The position numbers and the translations under genes are program-made. DNA of 64,000 nucleotides from Antedon mediterranea (taxonomy: Eukaryota; Echinodermata; Crinoidea; Comatulida; Antedonidae), in NCBI RefSeq assembly GCF_964355755.1, contig NC_092677.1, positions 27,932,101 through 27,996,100 of the forward strand, given 5' to 3'. The notes beneath the pieces were generated by a model. That model saw only the letters and a program-made list of their open reading frames with translations, made no database searches and was not told where the DNA came from. Position 1 is the first letter of the stretch. Every line of letters starts with the position of its first letter. Shown in pieces: positions 53,538 through 63,444 of this stretch.

Positions 53538-56500
53538 ATGGGTTTCAACAAAAGCAAATTGAAAGTGAATTTAAAATTAGCCATTAACAGGTTAAAATTG
53601 ATGGAAAAGAAGAAAAGTAAGTATAGTCATTATCATATCATTCTCATAAAGAATAACATCATATTATTATAAATTAATTAATTTACTTACACTGGTATAT
53701 GTTGATAGTTGTGTCACTGAAATTTTTACTAATATCTAAATTAAATTTTTTTTTTAAAGCTGAGTTGGCGTTAAAAGCTAGGAAGGAGATTGCTGATTAC
53801 ATCTCTAATGGCAAAGAGGATAGAGCAAGAATTCGGGTAAAATAAAATATACTGAAATCTATTATTGAAAGTATGTATTGTATTGACAGAAAAAAAAACA
53901 ATTGATATATTGGTACATGTATATTTTTTTTTTGTAGGTTGAACACATTATTCGTGAAGATTACTTGGTGGAAGCTATGGAAATAATAGAGCTGTATTGT
54001 GACTTTTTGTTGGCCCGCTTTGGTATCATTGAGACGACTAAGTGCGTTGATGAAGGCCTAGAAGAGTCTATTTGCTCCATCTTGTGGGTTACTCCTAGGC
54101 TAAGCGCAGACATTCAAGAACTTAAAGTGGTAACTATGTTCTGCCTTTCTTTTTCACATTATTTTATTCTAATTTTTATATGATAATACTAAGCATTGAT
54201 GTAGCCATGTGAAATAAAGTGGTCCGATTTTCGCAAGAAAAGGGAATAATCTCTGTTCAAGCCGCTGGGTTGTCAAAGGCCTCTGTGAAAAAGTAAGAAA
54301 CCTTACCAACTATACTGGTGGCTACGGCCCTGCTAAGAACAGTACAGTAGCTTAATTTGATAGTGTTTTGTCTTTTTCTAGGTATCAGAGCAATTTCATG
54401 TTACTAAGTACAGTAGCTTTTAAGTAGCTTAATGTGATAGTGTTTTGTCTTTTATTTAGGTATCAGGCCAATTTCATGTTCCCAAGTACTGTAGCTTAAT
54501 GTGATAGTGTCTTTTTTTTTATAGGTATCAGACCAATTTTTCATGAAGTATGGCAAACCATACTGCTCAGCAGCTAGAGCAGATGAGCATGATGTTGTCA
54601 ACCAAAGAGTAAGTTTCTAAACACCTACTAAGGTTCACACTTAACTGTATTTCATTGACTGGAGTATTTGTACTTTTAAGGAAACTTTTTGGATTCATTT
54701 TTTCTTGTCTGCATTTTAAATTAATTTGTTTTAATGTTTTGTGTACCAATCATAGTTTGTTTTATATAGTCCTAAAGCTCTGTCTACACTACTTTATTTG
54801 TTTGTTTGTACAGGAGGAGGGGGTGATGATGCCCTGGTGGTCAATATATCACCTAGGCAAGCTCTGTCTACACTACTTTATTTGTTTGTTTGTACAGGGG
54901 GAGAGGGTGATGATGCCCTGGTCAATAGATCACATAGGCTCAAAATATTAACTGTATGTTTCTATATGTATATAATAATAAGTTTAATCTTTATTTATGT
55001 ACTTCCTTTTTACAGTTAAAGTTAAAGATGAGTTACCAAGCGCCACCAAAGTCACTCATAGAAAATTACATGATTGAAATTGCTAAAAGTCACAATGTTC
55101 CATTTGAGCCAGATCCAACCGTGCTATACAATGTAAGGGTAAAGCTACTTATTTCAATAACCAACCAATAACCAACCAATAGCCAACCGATAACCAACCA
55201 ATAACCAAACAATAACCAACCAATAACCAACCAATAACCAACCGATAACCAACCAATAACCAAACAATAACCAAACGATAACCAACCGATAACCAACCGA
55301 TAACCAACCGATAACCAACCGATAACCAAACGATAACCAAACGATAACCAAACGATAACCAAACGATAACCAACCGATAACCAACCGATAACCAACCGAT
55401 AACCAACCGATAACCAACCGATAACCAACCGATAACCAACCAATAACCAAACAGTAACCAACCGATAACCAACCGATAACCAACCAATAACCAACCAATA
55501 ACCAACGATAACCAACCACCAACCAATAACCAAAAATATTAAGTGAATATAATAATTATTTCATTTTTTCAAATCTTGTAGCCTGCAGATGTAGAGGCAT
55601 TGCTAATAGAAACTGATGAAATGGGCGGAGCCTCTGGAAGCAGTAAGCCAGGGAGTGGCCCTGGTAATGGTGGGGGAGGGTTAGCCCAGCCTTTGGTGGC
55701 ACAGCCTTTTCCATATCCTGCTCAGGTAAGCATAGAATTGGTTGGTTGGCTTTTTTTTCTGCTTTTAATAGGCTAGGATAATCCAGATAGCTTTTTCACT
55801 TTTTAAACTCTAGTGAGTTCTGTTCTTGGGTAGTCTCTCATTTTTAAGCTTTAAATTTCTGCAGAGTGGTGCAGTAAAATAGAAAATTTAAATGTTTTTC
55901 CCCTTAATTATCAAATTATCAGCTTTACTTGTAGAAGGTTAGATTAGGTTGCTTTACTACTATACTTAAGGTGTGCTTAGTGAATGGTGTGGTAGTTGGT
56001 ACTGTAGCTTTTTTGGTAACATTTTTACAGTGACTTATATTAAGCACCGTTGTTTGGTAGTAAAGGTTTGTACTCTGCATTGTTTTACTCTTTAAAGATT
56101 AAAAATTTAGCACCCACTTAAAAGATACGCCTTAACATGCTAACTTGATACGCCTTAACATGCTAACTTGATACGCCTTAACATGCTAACTTGATACGCC
56201 TTAACATGCTAACTTGATACGCCTTAACATGCTAACTTGATACGCCTTAACATGCTAACTTGATACGCCTTAACATGCTAACTTGATACGCCTTAACATG
56301 CTAACTTGATACGCCTTAACATGCTAACTTGATACGCCTTAACATGCTAACTTGATACGCCTTAACATGCTAACTTGATACGCCTTAACATGCTAACTTG
56401 ATACGCCTTAACATGCTAACCCTAACTAACCATCATAACTTTATGTTTTATTTATTTAACATGTCTAATACCATTAATATAGCTAACATTTATTAATGAA

Positions 56501-58206
56501 AATAATACAATTTAACAGGATAACTTGTTATTGCACAATAACAAACTATCCTACCCTAAACAGAAAAATCTGAATGACGGAAAACATTTAAGAGAAAAGA
56601 GAGTTGTTATTGCTTTAGAATTTAGATTTTGTTTTGTGTTGTTTTTTTAATTCAATAGTTTTGTTTGAATTATTTTGTTTATTACCTCCGCCAAGGAGGT
56701 TATGTTTTCACCCCTGTATGTTTGTGTGTGTGTCTGTGAACAGCCTGGAGGCCACAGTTTTTATCCGATTCTAACCAAATTTGGACACAATGATCTATGC
56801 CCAAAAAGCTCGGACGAGTTCGAATTTGAGGGGGAAAAGTCATAGGTCAAGGTCACAACTAACAAAAAACTATTTTACTGCCTAGAGACCACAGTTTTGA
56901 TCCGATTCTCACCAAACTTAGCCACAATGTTCAATGACACATCATATAATTGTGGTTAAATTTTGAATGGTCAGGGTCAAAGATCAAGGTCCACAAAAAA
57001 AAAATAAAAAAATAAAAAAATAATAAAAAAAAAAACCCCTCAGTGGAACTTGAACCAGCGATCTCAACTATGAGAGGCTGGATACATAACCATTAGACCA
57101 CACTGTCATCCACAACTTTGTAGTGTGCAGTTAACATATTTACACTTAGAACTAATAAAAAAAAATTTAAAAAAAAAATATTCAGGGGACATTTTATGTA
57201 GGGGAATTTTACAGTAGGCGGAGGTTTGTACTCTCGGAGTACCCTCTAGTTATTTATATTCTTATGTGTTAAAAACAATTCTATGCTATTTCTAATATTA
57301 AAATTGTATTTGTTTATGTTTTTCTCATTTTAATTAACTCCAATTAATGACCTTTGAGGTCATATTTAATTGGAGTGTTATTAAATGAGTACTGTATGTT
57401 GCACTTTATGTTTTCTGTTATGCACGCATGTAGAATGATCCAGCATATCCACCACAGCACAGGTTTAAGCAGAGTGGACCTCCTCCCCCAATACCAGGGA
57501 GACCACCAGTAGCCACCTCACATCAGGTAGGAGTACCTCTACAGGTACACCCTGTACATAAACAATGGGGTACTACCACTACACACAAAGGCATTGTTAT
57601 CATTATTGCTAGAAAATTATTAGTAACGCAGATATTTTATTTAATATTTTGAATCAGTGTAGTTTAGAATTTTGTTTTTAAATTTATCAAAAAGAGCAGT
57701 TTACAACATTAAGGTCTACTAGCTATAATTCAATATTTAGGTTTTGTTATAGTGATAACATGGAAGAATAAGTACAGACTTATTTCTCAATGGTGAGTAA
57801 AAGATTTGCCGCTGTAAGCAATAAATAAGTAACTAATAAATATGCTGATTTTTATCCCAAGTGGCATTTTATGTATTACAAAAGCTATTACCTACAAGAG
57901 TGCTCCTTGATGCTTTCTGAGTTTATTACCTACAAGAGTGCTCCTTGATGCTTTCTGAGTTTTTACTCAGATTTAACAGTAGAATTATATGTACAATATG
58001 TATACTATACTTGACTGGGTCTGTACTAATAACCTAGGTATATAGTACAGCTTAGAGCGGTTATATCTACACTTGGATTTAGGATAAAGTAATGGGATTA
58101 AGGATAGTATCTAAATCAGCCCTGATCTAAAGTATGGTTGGATTAAGGATAGTGTCTAAAGTAAGGTGGATTATAACCAAACATGTGATAATTGATCATA
58201 TGATTA

Positions 58207-58237
<31 letters not shown>

Positions 58238-59768
58238 GATTATAATCAGTTAATACAGTTAGTAAAACATAGAAGGTAAATTACCTTGGAAACATGGACC
58301 CCTATTTGACCCCTATTTGACCCCAGTAACTAGATTCAGTATGACAATCAAGGTCAGTTACACCCCAGTCTTACTTCCTGGATAACAAATGCCAGTGTGT
58401 AAAGTACACTCAGCTTCCTCAGGAAGTGTTTAATCAACTTATGTTTATTGCTTTGGAATATAATATATTATACATATTCGGAATATATGGAATATACAGC
58501 ATATACTGTATTATATCCAGCATATTTTTTAAATTTTATAAGAAAACCCTGTTTGAAACAAGAAACACTTTTTAAATTGACTGTATTTTGGTTCTTTAAT
58601 GTATTTTCGTTCTTTAGTTTAAAGTTTTCTTTACTGTGGTCTGTGTATTTCAACAGACAATTTAAATATATCTCATTGCATTTTTAAAATTCTGTTTCTT
58701 TCTAGAGAATATATTAAATTTAAAGAAATTTAATTTAAAGAGAGGATATGTCATGGTCCTCGGAATGAATACATTTGGAATTAAGATTCATAATAATATT
58801 TAACATTCATTATAATAATATTTAACATTCATTATAAATTACAGTCGCCACATCAACCACCAGTAGGAGGGATGCCAATGGGGCCACCAAATCCTGGTGC
58901 AGCACCTTACCCGGGACCAGGATATTCCCAGGGACCAGCCTACCCTCCTGGACCAGTAAGTACCCACAAATATTCTTTAATTATATTTTATTACAAAGAC
59001 TGTATGCATACATTAAGCCAAGTCATGACAAGTGCAATTTACAGGCTGATGTAATTGTATGATCATGTTATTACAAAGACTGTATGCATACATTAAGCCA
59101 AGTCATGACAAGTACAATTTACAGGCTGATGTAATTGTATGATCATGTTATTTATTTTCTTTTCTAGCCACCACCATCATACACTTCTTTTGATCCAGCA
59201 TGTGAGTTACACTTAATTTGCTATATGTATAATAATTTACATAATCAATGATGTACACTACTCAGTAGTGGATGCAAGATTTGTGGGGCCAAAGGCCTAA
59301 AAAATTGTGAAATTTCATTTCATTATTTATTTGGTCTATTTCAATATATACATAAAAAAAATGAAATTGGGGAGACCAGGGTCAACCTAAGTGAACTTAA
59401 TCACTGTAGCTGAGCCGGTTGACCCAACCTCAAAGTTGGGCCCCCTTTTGGATCTGCATATGCTACTGCTATGAGATCATAATAATAATAACCTGTAAAA
59501 CACATGAACCTACGACACTACTGAATTCACTCGCTATCATGCTTTCTAATAGTGTTAATAATATTTATGATTGCTTTATTCAGACCCTCCCCCAGCCGCT
59601 CCATCGGCTCCAGAGAAATCAATGCCCGCAGCGTCATTCCCGGAGTTACCATCAGTACCGGCATCAACATTCCCGACGGATAGCGTAGGGAAAGGGTCAG
59701 CTGGTGGGGAAGATGTGGACTTTGATGATTTGACCAAAAGGTTTGAAGAATTGAAGAAAAAGAAATAA
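53538..59768 (+). CDS. IST1: IST1, ESCRT-III-like factor, 10 exons
   Basis: ESCRT-III-related protein that recruits VPS4 and MIT-domain partners in cytokinesis, endosomal tubule fission and nuclear envelope sealing. Exons 53538-53616, 53760-53836, 53938-54129, 54525-54608, 55016-55132, 55582-55725, 57434-57526, 58845-58955, 59168-59201 and 59584-59768 sum to 1116 nt, 371 residues (human about 364). The helical core (1-~183) has LKLMEKKKTELALKARKEIA, RVEHIIREDYLVEAMEIIEL and APPKSLIENYMIEIAKSHNV. A Pro/Gly-rich linker follows. The end has FPELPSVP and the MIT-interacting motif DVDFDDLTKRFEELKKK, close to human IST1. Exon 4 has two upstream decoy acceptors (54382, 54460). The stop codon sits in a tandem array. 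Introns 4 to 8 hold five further tandem arrays. Confidence 0.96.
54348..54535 (+). repeat. Triplicated splice acceptor of IST1 exon 4
   Basis: Three copies of a unit running AGCTTAAT.TGATAGTGT, a T-rich tract, TAG, then GTATCAG..CAATTT. The third is the real acceptor (exon begins 54525). The first two give potential exons starting at 54382 and 54460; read in the IST1 frame they reach TAA (54421-54423) and TGA (54502-54504). Confidence 0.85.
54775..54942. repeat. 84-bp tandem duplication carrying a MITE-1 end
   Basis: Two copies of a unit that starts AAGCTCTGTCTACACTACTT (a MITE-1-like terminus) and continues with GTTTGTACAG and GGTGATGATGCCCTGGT. IST1 intron 4. Confidence 0.85.
55152..55536. 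repeat. 11-bp minisatellite, about 35 copies
   Basis: The unit is ATAACCAACCG with A/C and G/A variants, starting 19 bases after exon 5 of IST1. Because 11 is not a multiple of three and the unit lacks minus-strand stops, all three minus frames stay open (to 147 codons), each giving the same 11-residue repeat (GYRLVIGWLSV). This is a by-product of the period, not evidence of a gene. Confidence 0.95.
56124..56420. repeat. 23-bp tandem repeat, about 13 copies
   Basis: Unit GATACGCCTTAACATGCTAA + CTT, near-perfect throughout, in IST1 intron 6. The homogeneity points to recent expansion. Confidence 0.95.
56681..57251. mobile_element. Interspersed element with ACCTCCGCC ends and a reverse tRNA-like head
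   Basis: Begins TTACCTCCGCCAAGGAGGTT and ends near GGCGGAGGTTTGTACTCTCG. Two internal segments repeat CACAGTTTT.ATCCGATTCT. On the minus strand at about 57035-57110 a tRNA-like segment has GTGGTCTAATGGTTA (A-box-like) and GGTTCAAGTTCC (B-box-like). The CCGCCAAGGAGGTTATGTTTT sequence is one I recall as widespread in marine animal genomes; the class is not certain. Lies in IST1 intron 6. Confidence 0.6.
57888..57963. repeat. 38-bp tandem duplication
   Basis: Two exact copies of a unit starting TTACCTACAAGAGTGCTCCT, in IST1 intron 7. Confidence 0.9.
58207..58238. repeat. ACT microsatellite
   Basis: About ten ACT triplets in IST1 intron 7. Confidence 0.9.
58991..59150. repeat. 80-bp tandem duplication
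   Basis: Two copies, differing at one base, of a unit starting TTACAAAGACTGTATGCATA, just before the IST1 exon 9 acceptor. Confidence 0.95.
59273..59468. mobile_element. hAT-type MITE
   Basis: CAGTAGTGGATGCAAGATTT with GTGGGGCC on the left; the right end, read in reverse, is CAGTAGCATATGCAGATCC with GGGGGCCC. IST1 intron 9. No clear 8-bp target duplication is seen. Confidence 0.55.
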
Positions 59769-59944
59769 ACCTACTACAACCATGGAGTTTTTACCTCCAT
59801 GCTACAAGAAATAAACCTACTACAAGCATGGAGTTTTTACCTCCATGCTACAAGAAATAAACCTACTACAAGCATGGAGTTTTTACCTCCATGCTACAAG
59901 AAATAAACCTACTACAAGCATGGAGTTTTTACCTCCATGCTACA
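59759..59944 (+). repeat. 46-bp array of poly(A) hexamers and hairpins at the IST1 stop
   Basis: Four 46-bp units. Each has AAGAAATAAACC, then CTACTACAA, then an 8-bp hairpin GCATGGAG-loop-CTCCATGC (7 bp in the first). The first unit supplies the last two Lys codons and the TAA. AATAAA recurs at 59764, 59810, 59856 and 59902, the first overlapping the stop codon. Confidence 0.95.
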
Positions 59945-61566
59945 ACAGAGGAGCATTGCCTATGACTTACATAATATTGTATTATTTATATATTTTACGA
60001 AACGTATATTGAATTTGATGAGCATGGCTAATGCAATATTTGCGGGTGTTTACACATTTAATTAACATGTTAATCATCCACAAAGGCATATAAAAAAGAT
60101 CACCTTTTGAACATAAATGAAACTGCACTGGTAGTTATAAATATATATGAAATGGAAAAAAATGAACGTACCAATTTAGTTCCATGTTAAAATAGTCTGC
60201 ACCTCAGATCGTTTATATCACACCAGGCTAATCTACAAAAAAAGGAAAAAAACAAAGTTGTATTGAAATGGAATAAATTAAAATTTAAAAGTTGTAAAAA
60301 GTAGTTTAATTCTGTGCTATGCAATGGATGATGGACACATTCTTTTACCTTTTATTTTAGTAAACTAGTTACTAAAATGTAGAAGATTCTAGATTGTCTG
60401 TAGTTGTAAATGAATACTGTAGATTTTAGTAATTAAATTATCAAAAAGAATATCAAAATATCAAAATAAGAATATTTTAATTTTTCTGTGGGAATCTTTT
60501 CCAACATTAGTTACTTCTCAACACTCTCATTCTAGGCCTATAAATAAAGTTGATTTTATTGATATATTAAATTCCAAATACTACTAATTTTATATTTTGA
60601 GTTATTTAATAAAGGTTACAATGTACAGTAGAGGTGACATTTTACGTTTTTATATACAGTTTCATTATACAGTAATATGATTGGTTCCTACTTAGACGCA
60701 GAGACGAACGACGAGGGCGCGCAAGTGAGTTGACCAATCACAAGGGCCAGTTCATATCCATCGCGTCGTGATTGGTGAAATTACTTGCGATTGCGACGCG
60801 CTTATTACGTCGTTGCGTTCAAGTGGAAACCGCGGCAATTTTGTTTCGTCATTTTGTAAAGATAAATCGTAATTCAGCCACGGCTAGTTACGTTTTATTG
60901 TAAGCAATATTTGTGAAATAAATACGATGTGTGGACAGTTTAAATTATAGATCGACATTTTAAAGAAACACTGCATTTCTGAAATACGAAAGAAACGCCC
61001 GGTAAACGAGAAATGAAAAGAAGGATTCTCCACTGTAAAATAACATGCGACAAAATGACGGTAAACCACCGTAAACTCTACAGTGGTCGTAACATCAATA
61101 AACTACAAGTCTTTGATAATTATTATTAATGCTAAGATGCACCATATAGGCCTACCAATATATTAATTAATTATGTAATCCTAGAATTAAATTGATACTT
61201 AAAACACGGAGAATGCTTAAACTAAGACAGTAATCATAATTGATAACGTAACGTAGAAGAAATATTAATTGATGTTTTAAATAACTCCGTGATTATTGTC
61301 ATTATTTCTTTATGTTATAACAAAAAAAGCAACTCTCGCTTCTCGTTTCAATTTACAAACAATTCTGTGCATGGTTAAAGGCATATTTTTTCAAGTTTTG
61401 TTTAAATCTTATTTTTCAATAGGAGAAGTGTACTTATATTACACAAGTAATGCGGTTCTATAACATGTTGTTAAGCGAAAGATTTATGACGTCAGATCAT
61501 ATTATTATATCATAGATGACGAAATCCCTAAATATACTTTTAATGAATATGCATGAGGATGTCTGT
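59945..61566. other. 3' flank of IST1 and upstream region of Maf
   Basis: No gene recognised. It contains MITE-2 copy 4 and, at 61487-61494, a perfect CRE-type TGACGTCA. The remainder is AT-rich. Confidence 0.6.
60682..60831. mobile_element. MITE-2 copy 4
   Basis: TTGGTTCCTACTTAGACGCA on the left and GTTGCGTTCAAGTGGAAACC on the right, with inner arms GTGAGTTGACCAATCACAAG and GTGATTGGTGAAATTACTTG. About 1.05 kb upstream of the Maf start codon. Confidence 0.8.
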
Positions 61567-61574
61567 TATAAATA
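61487..61574 (+). promoter_or_regulatory. Maf promoter: CRE/MARE-like site and TATA box
   Basis: TGACGTCA at 61487-61494 is both a CRE and the core of a Maf recognition element of the CRE type, although the flanks (TTA and GAT) are poor MARE flanks. TATAAATA at 61567-61574 would place transcription start near 61600. Autoregulation is an inference. Confidence 0.55.
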
Positions 61575-61616
61575 CAGTGTTCACCCTGAAGAGGGCGTTG
61601 TTGCCTCTCATCCTTC

Positions 61617-61668
61617 ATGACCTCCACACCTATGCGGCGTTTCTGCTGAGGAAATGACATTATTTTGA
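61617..61668 (+). other. Two short upstream ORFs in the Maf 5' UTR
   Basis: ATG at 61617 opens a 10-codon frame (MTSTPMRRFC) ending in TGA at 61647-61649. A second ATG at 61654 gives MTLF and TGA at 61666-61668. If transcription starts at the TATA-predicted site, both precede the Maf start and could lower its translation. Confidence 0.5.
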
Positions 61669-61882
61669 CCGAAAGGAAGCTTTTTAAAGATATTTTGTAT
61701 ATCTGAAAGTGACCCTAGGTCTTGTTTTGTCTCGACGTGTGATTTTTTTCACATTGACTTTCCAAAGTCGTTTAGAAATTGCCGCATTTGGACATCGGGT
61801 CTTTACGTGTCAAAAACATAAGGGACGAGAGGTGCCTCCATTTCATTGACGAAAGACTGAAACCGAGATTGGCGTCGACATA

Positions 61883-62605
61883 ATGGCAGAATTCGATGTC
61901 AATGACCTTCTTGGGCTAGAATACATCCAGGATTTCGATTTGAATTTCGACGTAAAGCAGGAAGAAGAAAATGGAAGCGATGATTGTGCCATGTACGGTG
62001 GTAGACCAAGTTTGGGAACGACTCCGGCAGATGAGTCCCCAAACTCTAGCATACCACTGTCTGGCCACATGATAAATGTACCTAGCCCAATGCTTCCGAG
62101 TGTAGACCTGCAAAAGTACTATTCCACTATCAATTCTGACTTTTTGACGGATAATAGTGCAGCTGAAGCTTTTATCGGTACAGCCAATGATCCCGGAACC
62201 AGCGGTAGCCGCTCCGACGACGACGGCGGAGCTCGAGCACCGTCTGATTATTCCGACCTACCCAGATTTGACGAAAAACCTGAGTTTACAGATGACGATT
62301 TGGTGAGTTTAAGTGTTAAAGAGCTCAACCGAAGATTACGCAATTATGACAAGGAAGAAATTATGCATTTAAAGCAGAGAAGACGCACTTTAAAAAATCG
62401 AGGATACGCGCACAGTTGCCGTACGAAACGCATGTGTCAACGTAACAGCATGGAAACTGACTACACGAACCTGAGAGCCGAAGTACAACAACTCAAAGTT
62501 CAATTGGAAAGAACAATACGAGAAAGAGACGCGTACAGATCTCGGCTTGAAGAAAGGTATAGCGATAGTAGTTCGCCGACATCGCCCTGCGATTCCTCCT
62601 GCTAA
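61883..62605 (+). CDS. MAF: Large Maf bZIP transcription factor, intronless
   Basis: Binds Maf recognition elements and drives cell-type differentiation. The single exon encodes 240 residues. N-terminal [17 protein letters not shown] matches the large-Maf activation segment (human LAMEYVNDFDLMKFEVKKE), which small Mafs lack. Extended homology region ~135-160 ([19 protein letters not shown]), basic region ~164-186 ([20 protein letters not shown]), then a leucine zipper to ~222. A Ser/Thr-Pro cluster at 43-69 includes S52, S56 and S60 at four-residue spacing, like the GSK3 cluster of vertebrate MafA. It lacks the His/Gly-rich hinge and is close to NRL in length. One pre-duplication gene is expected, so orthology to MAF, MAFA, MAFB and NRL together is most likely. 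Confidence 0.93.
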   Translation: MAEFDVNDLLGLEYIQDFDLNFDVKQEEENGSDDCAMYGGRPSLGTTPADESPNSSIPLSGHMINVPSPMLPSVDLQKYYSTINSDFLTDNSAAEAFIGTANDPGTSGSRSDDDGGARAPSDYSDLPRFDEKPEFTDDDLVSLSVKELNRRLRNYDKEEIMHLKQRRRTLKNRGYAHSCRTKRMCQRNSMETDYTNLRAEVQQLKVQLERTIRERDAYRSRLEERYSDSSSPTSPCDSSC

Positions 62606-63276
62606 AAAAGTAATCTTGTCATTTGCCTTCGATGGATTCCACTTCTAAAACTGAACTGCAAGCAACAAACACAGTACCGTATTTTACTCAATGTCAACCG
62701 ATATTGCCGTATGTTACGAAAGCAACCAACTGGACTTAAAATCATTATTAAGCAAAAACGTAACCTTCTGCTAATTCACTATCAAAACAAGACGAAGCAT
62801 AATCAATATGTCACGGTTATTCGCAAATTAATTTACAGAATAATTATTACCGAACATTTATCGTTTTTATTTGGTAATGATTACGATATCGATTGTTGAC
62901 TGATAGGAATTATGGGAAGGCTATTGGATTTGGATTGCGCAATATCAGATCGCCATAGTCGGCAATATAGCAATCAATGGTATAGTGTATCGTTCTTGTG
63001 GATGGATAGCAACGAACTGGAGTCAGTTTTATGCTGTTAATCAAGTATTGGATGTGGAATCTATTGAACTGTAAACTTTTATATAAAAAATGTGTGATAT
63101 TATTGAATTGTTGTAACCAGGTAACGTGTTTATTTTTGTACATTCAACATTTAAGTATGGATAATATATTTTTGAGAGGGGTGTTATTGTGGTAGATTAC
63201 GAATCTTACGTTTTCTACCAAATAGCAAGTATCCAATATATTACTTTGGTTACCTGTTCAATTATATCACACATTA

Positions 63277-63385
63277 CGTCAGTGATACCACACAACACAC
63301 GCACATGAGCGCGCGCGTTTAAATGCCGATTATACGCGGCATTTGTACGCGAGCGTTGATATCGTTTTGCGTGGTGTCATTGACG
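63277..63385. mobile_element. Probable short MITE
   Basis: CGTCAGTGATACCACAC on the left faces GTGGTGTCATTGACG on the right (imperfect inverted repeat). The interior is CG-rich (GAGCGCGCGCG, ATTATACGCGGCATTTG) unlike its surroundings. Confidence 0.5.
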
Positions 63386-63421
63386 ATAACCCGATTTAGT
63401 CAGTTTATATTTATTTTTTTA

Positions 63422-63444
63422 TTAAGAACACTAAGTGTTCTTAA
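63422..63444. repeat. Perfect 23-bp palindrome
   Basis: Arms TTAAGAACACT and AGTGTTCTTAA around a single A. It contains AGAACA and TGTTCT spaced by five bases, like steroid-receptor half-sites but with spacing 5 instead of 3. Confidence 0.7.

Noticed and set aside
55090-55533. Three overlapping minus-strand open frames of 122-147 codons encoding GYRLVIGW-type repeats
   Set aside because: They are a mathematical result of an 11-bp stop-free tandem repeat. All three frames give the same peptide cycle, and the array lies inside an IST1 intron on the opposite strand.
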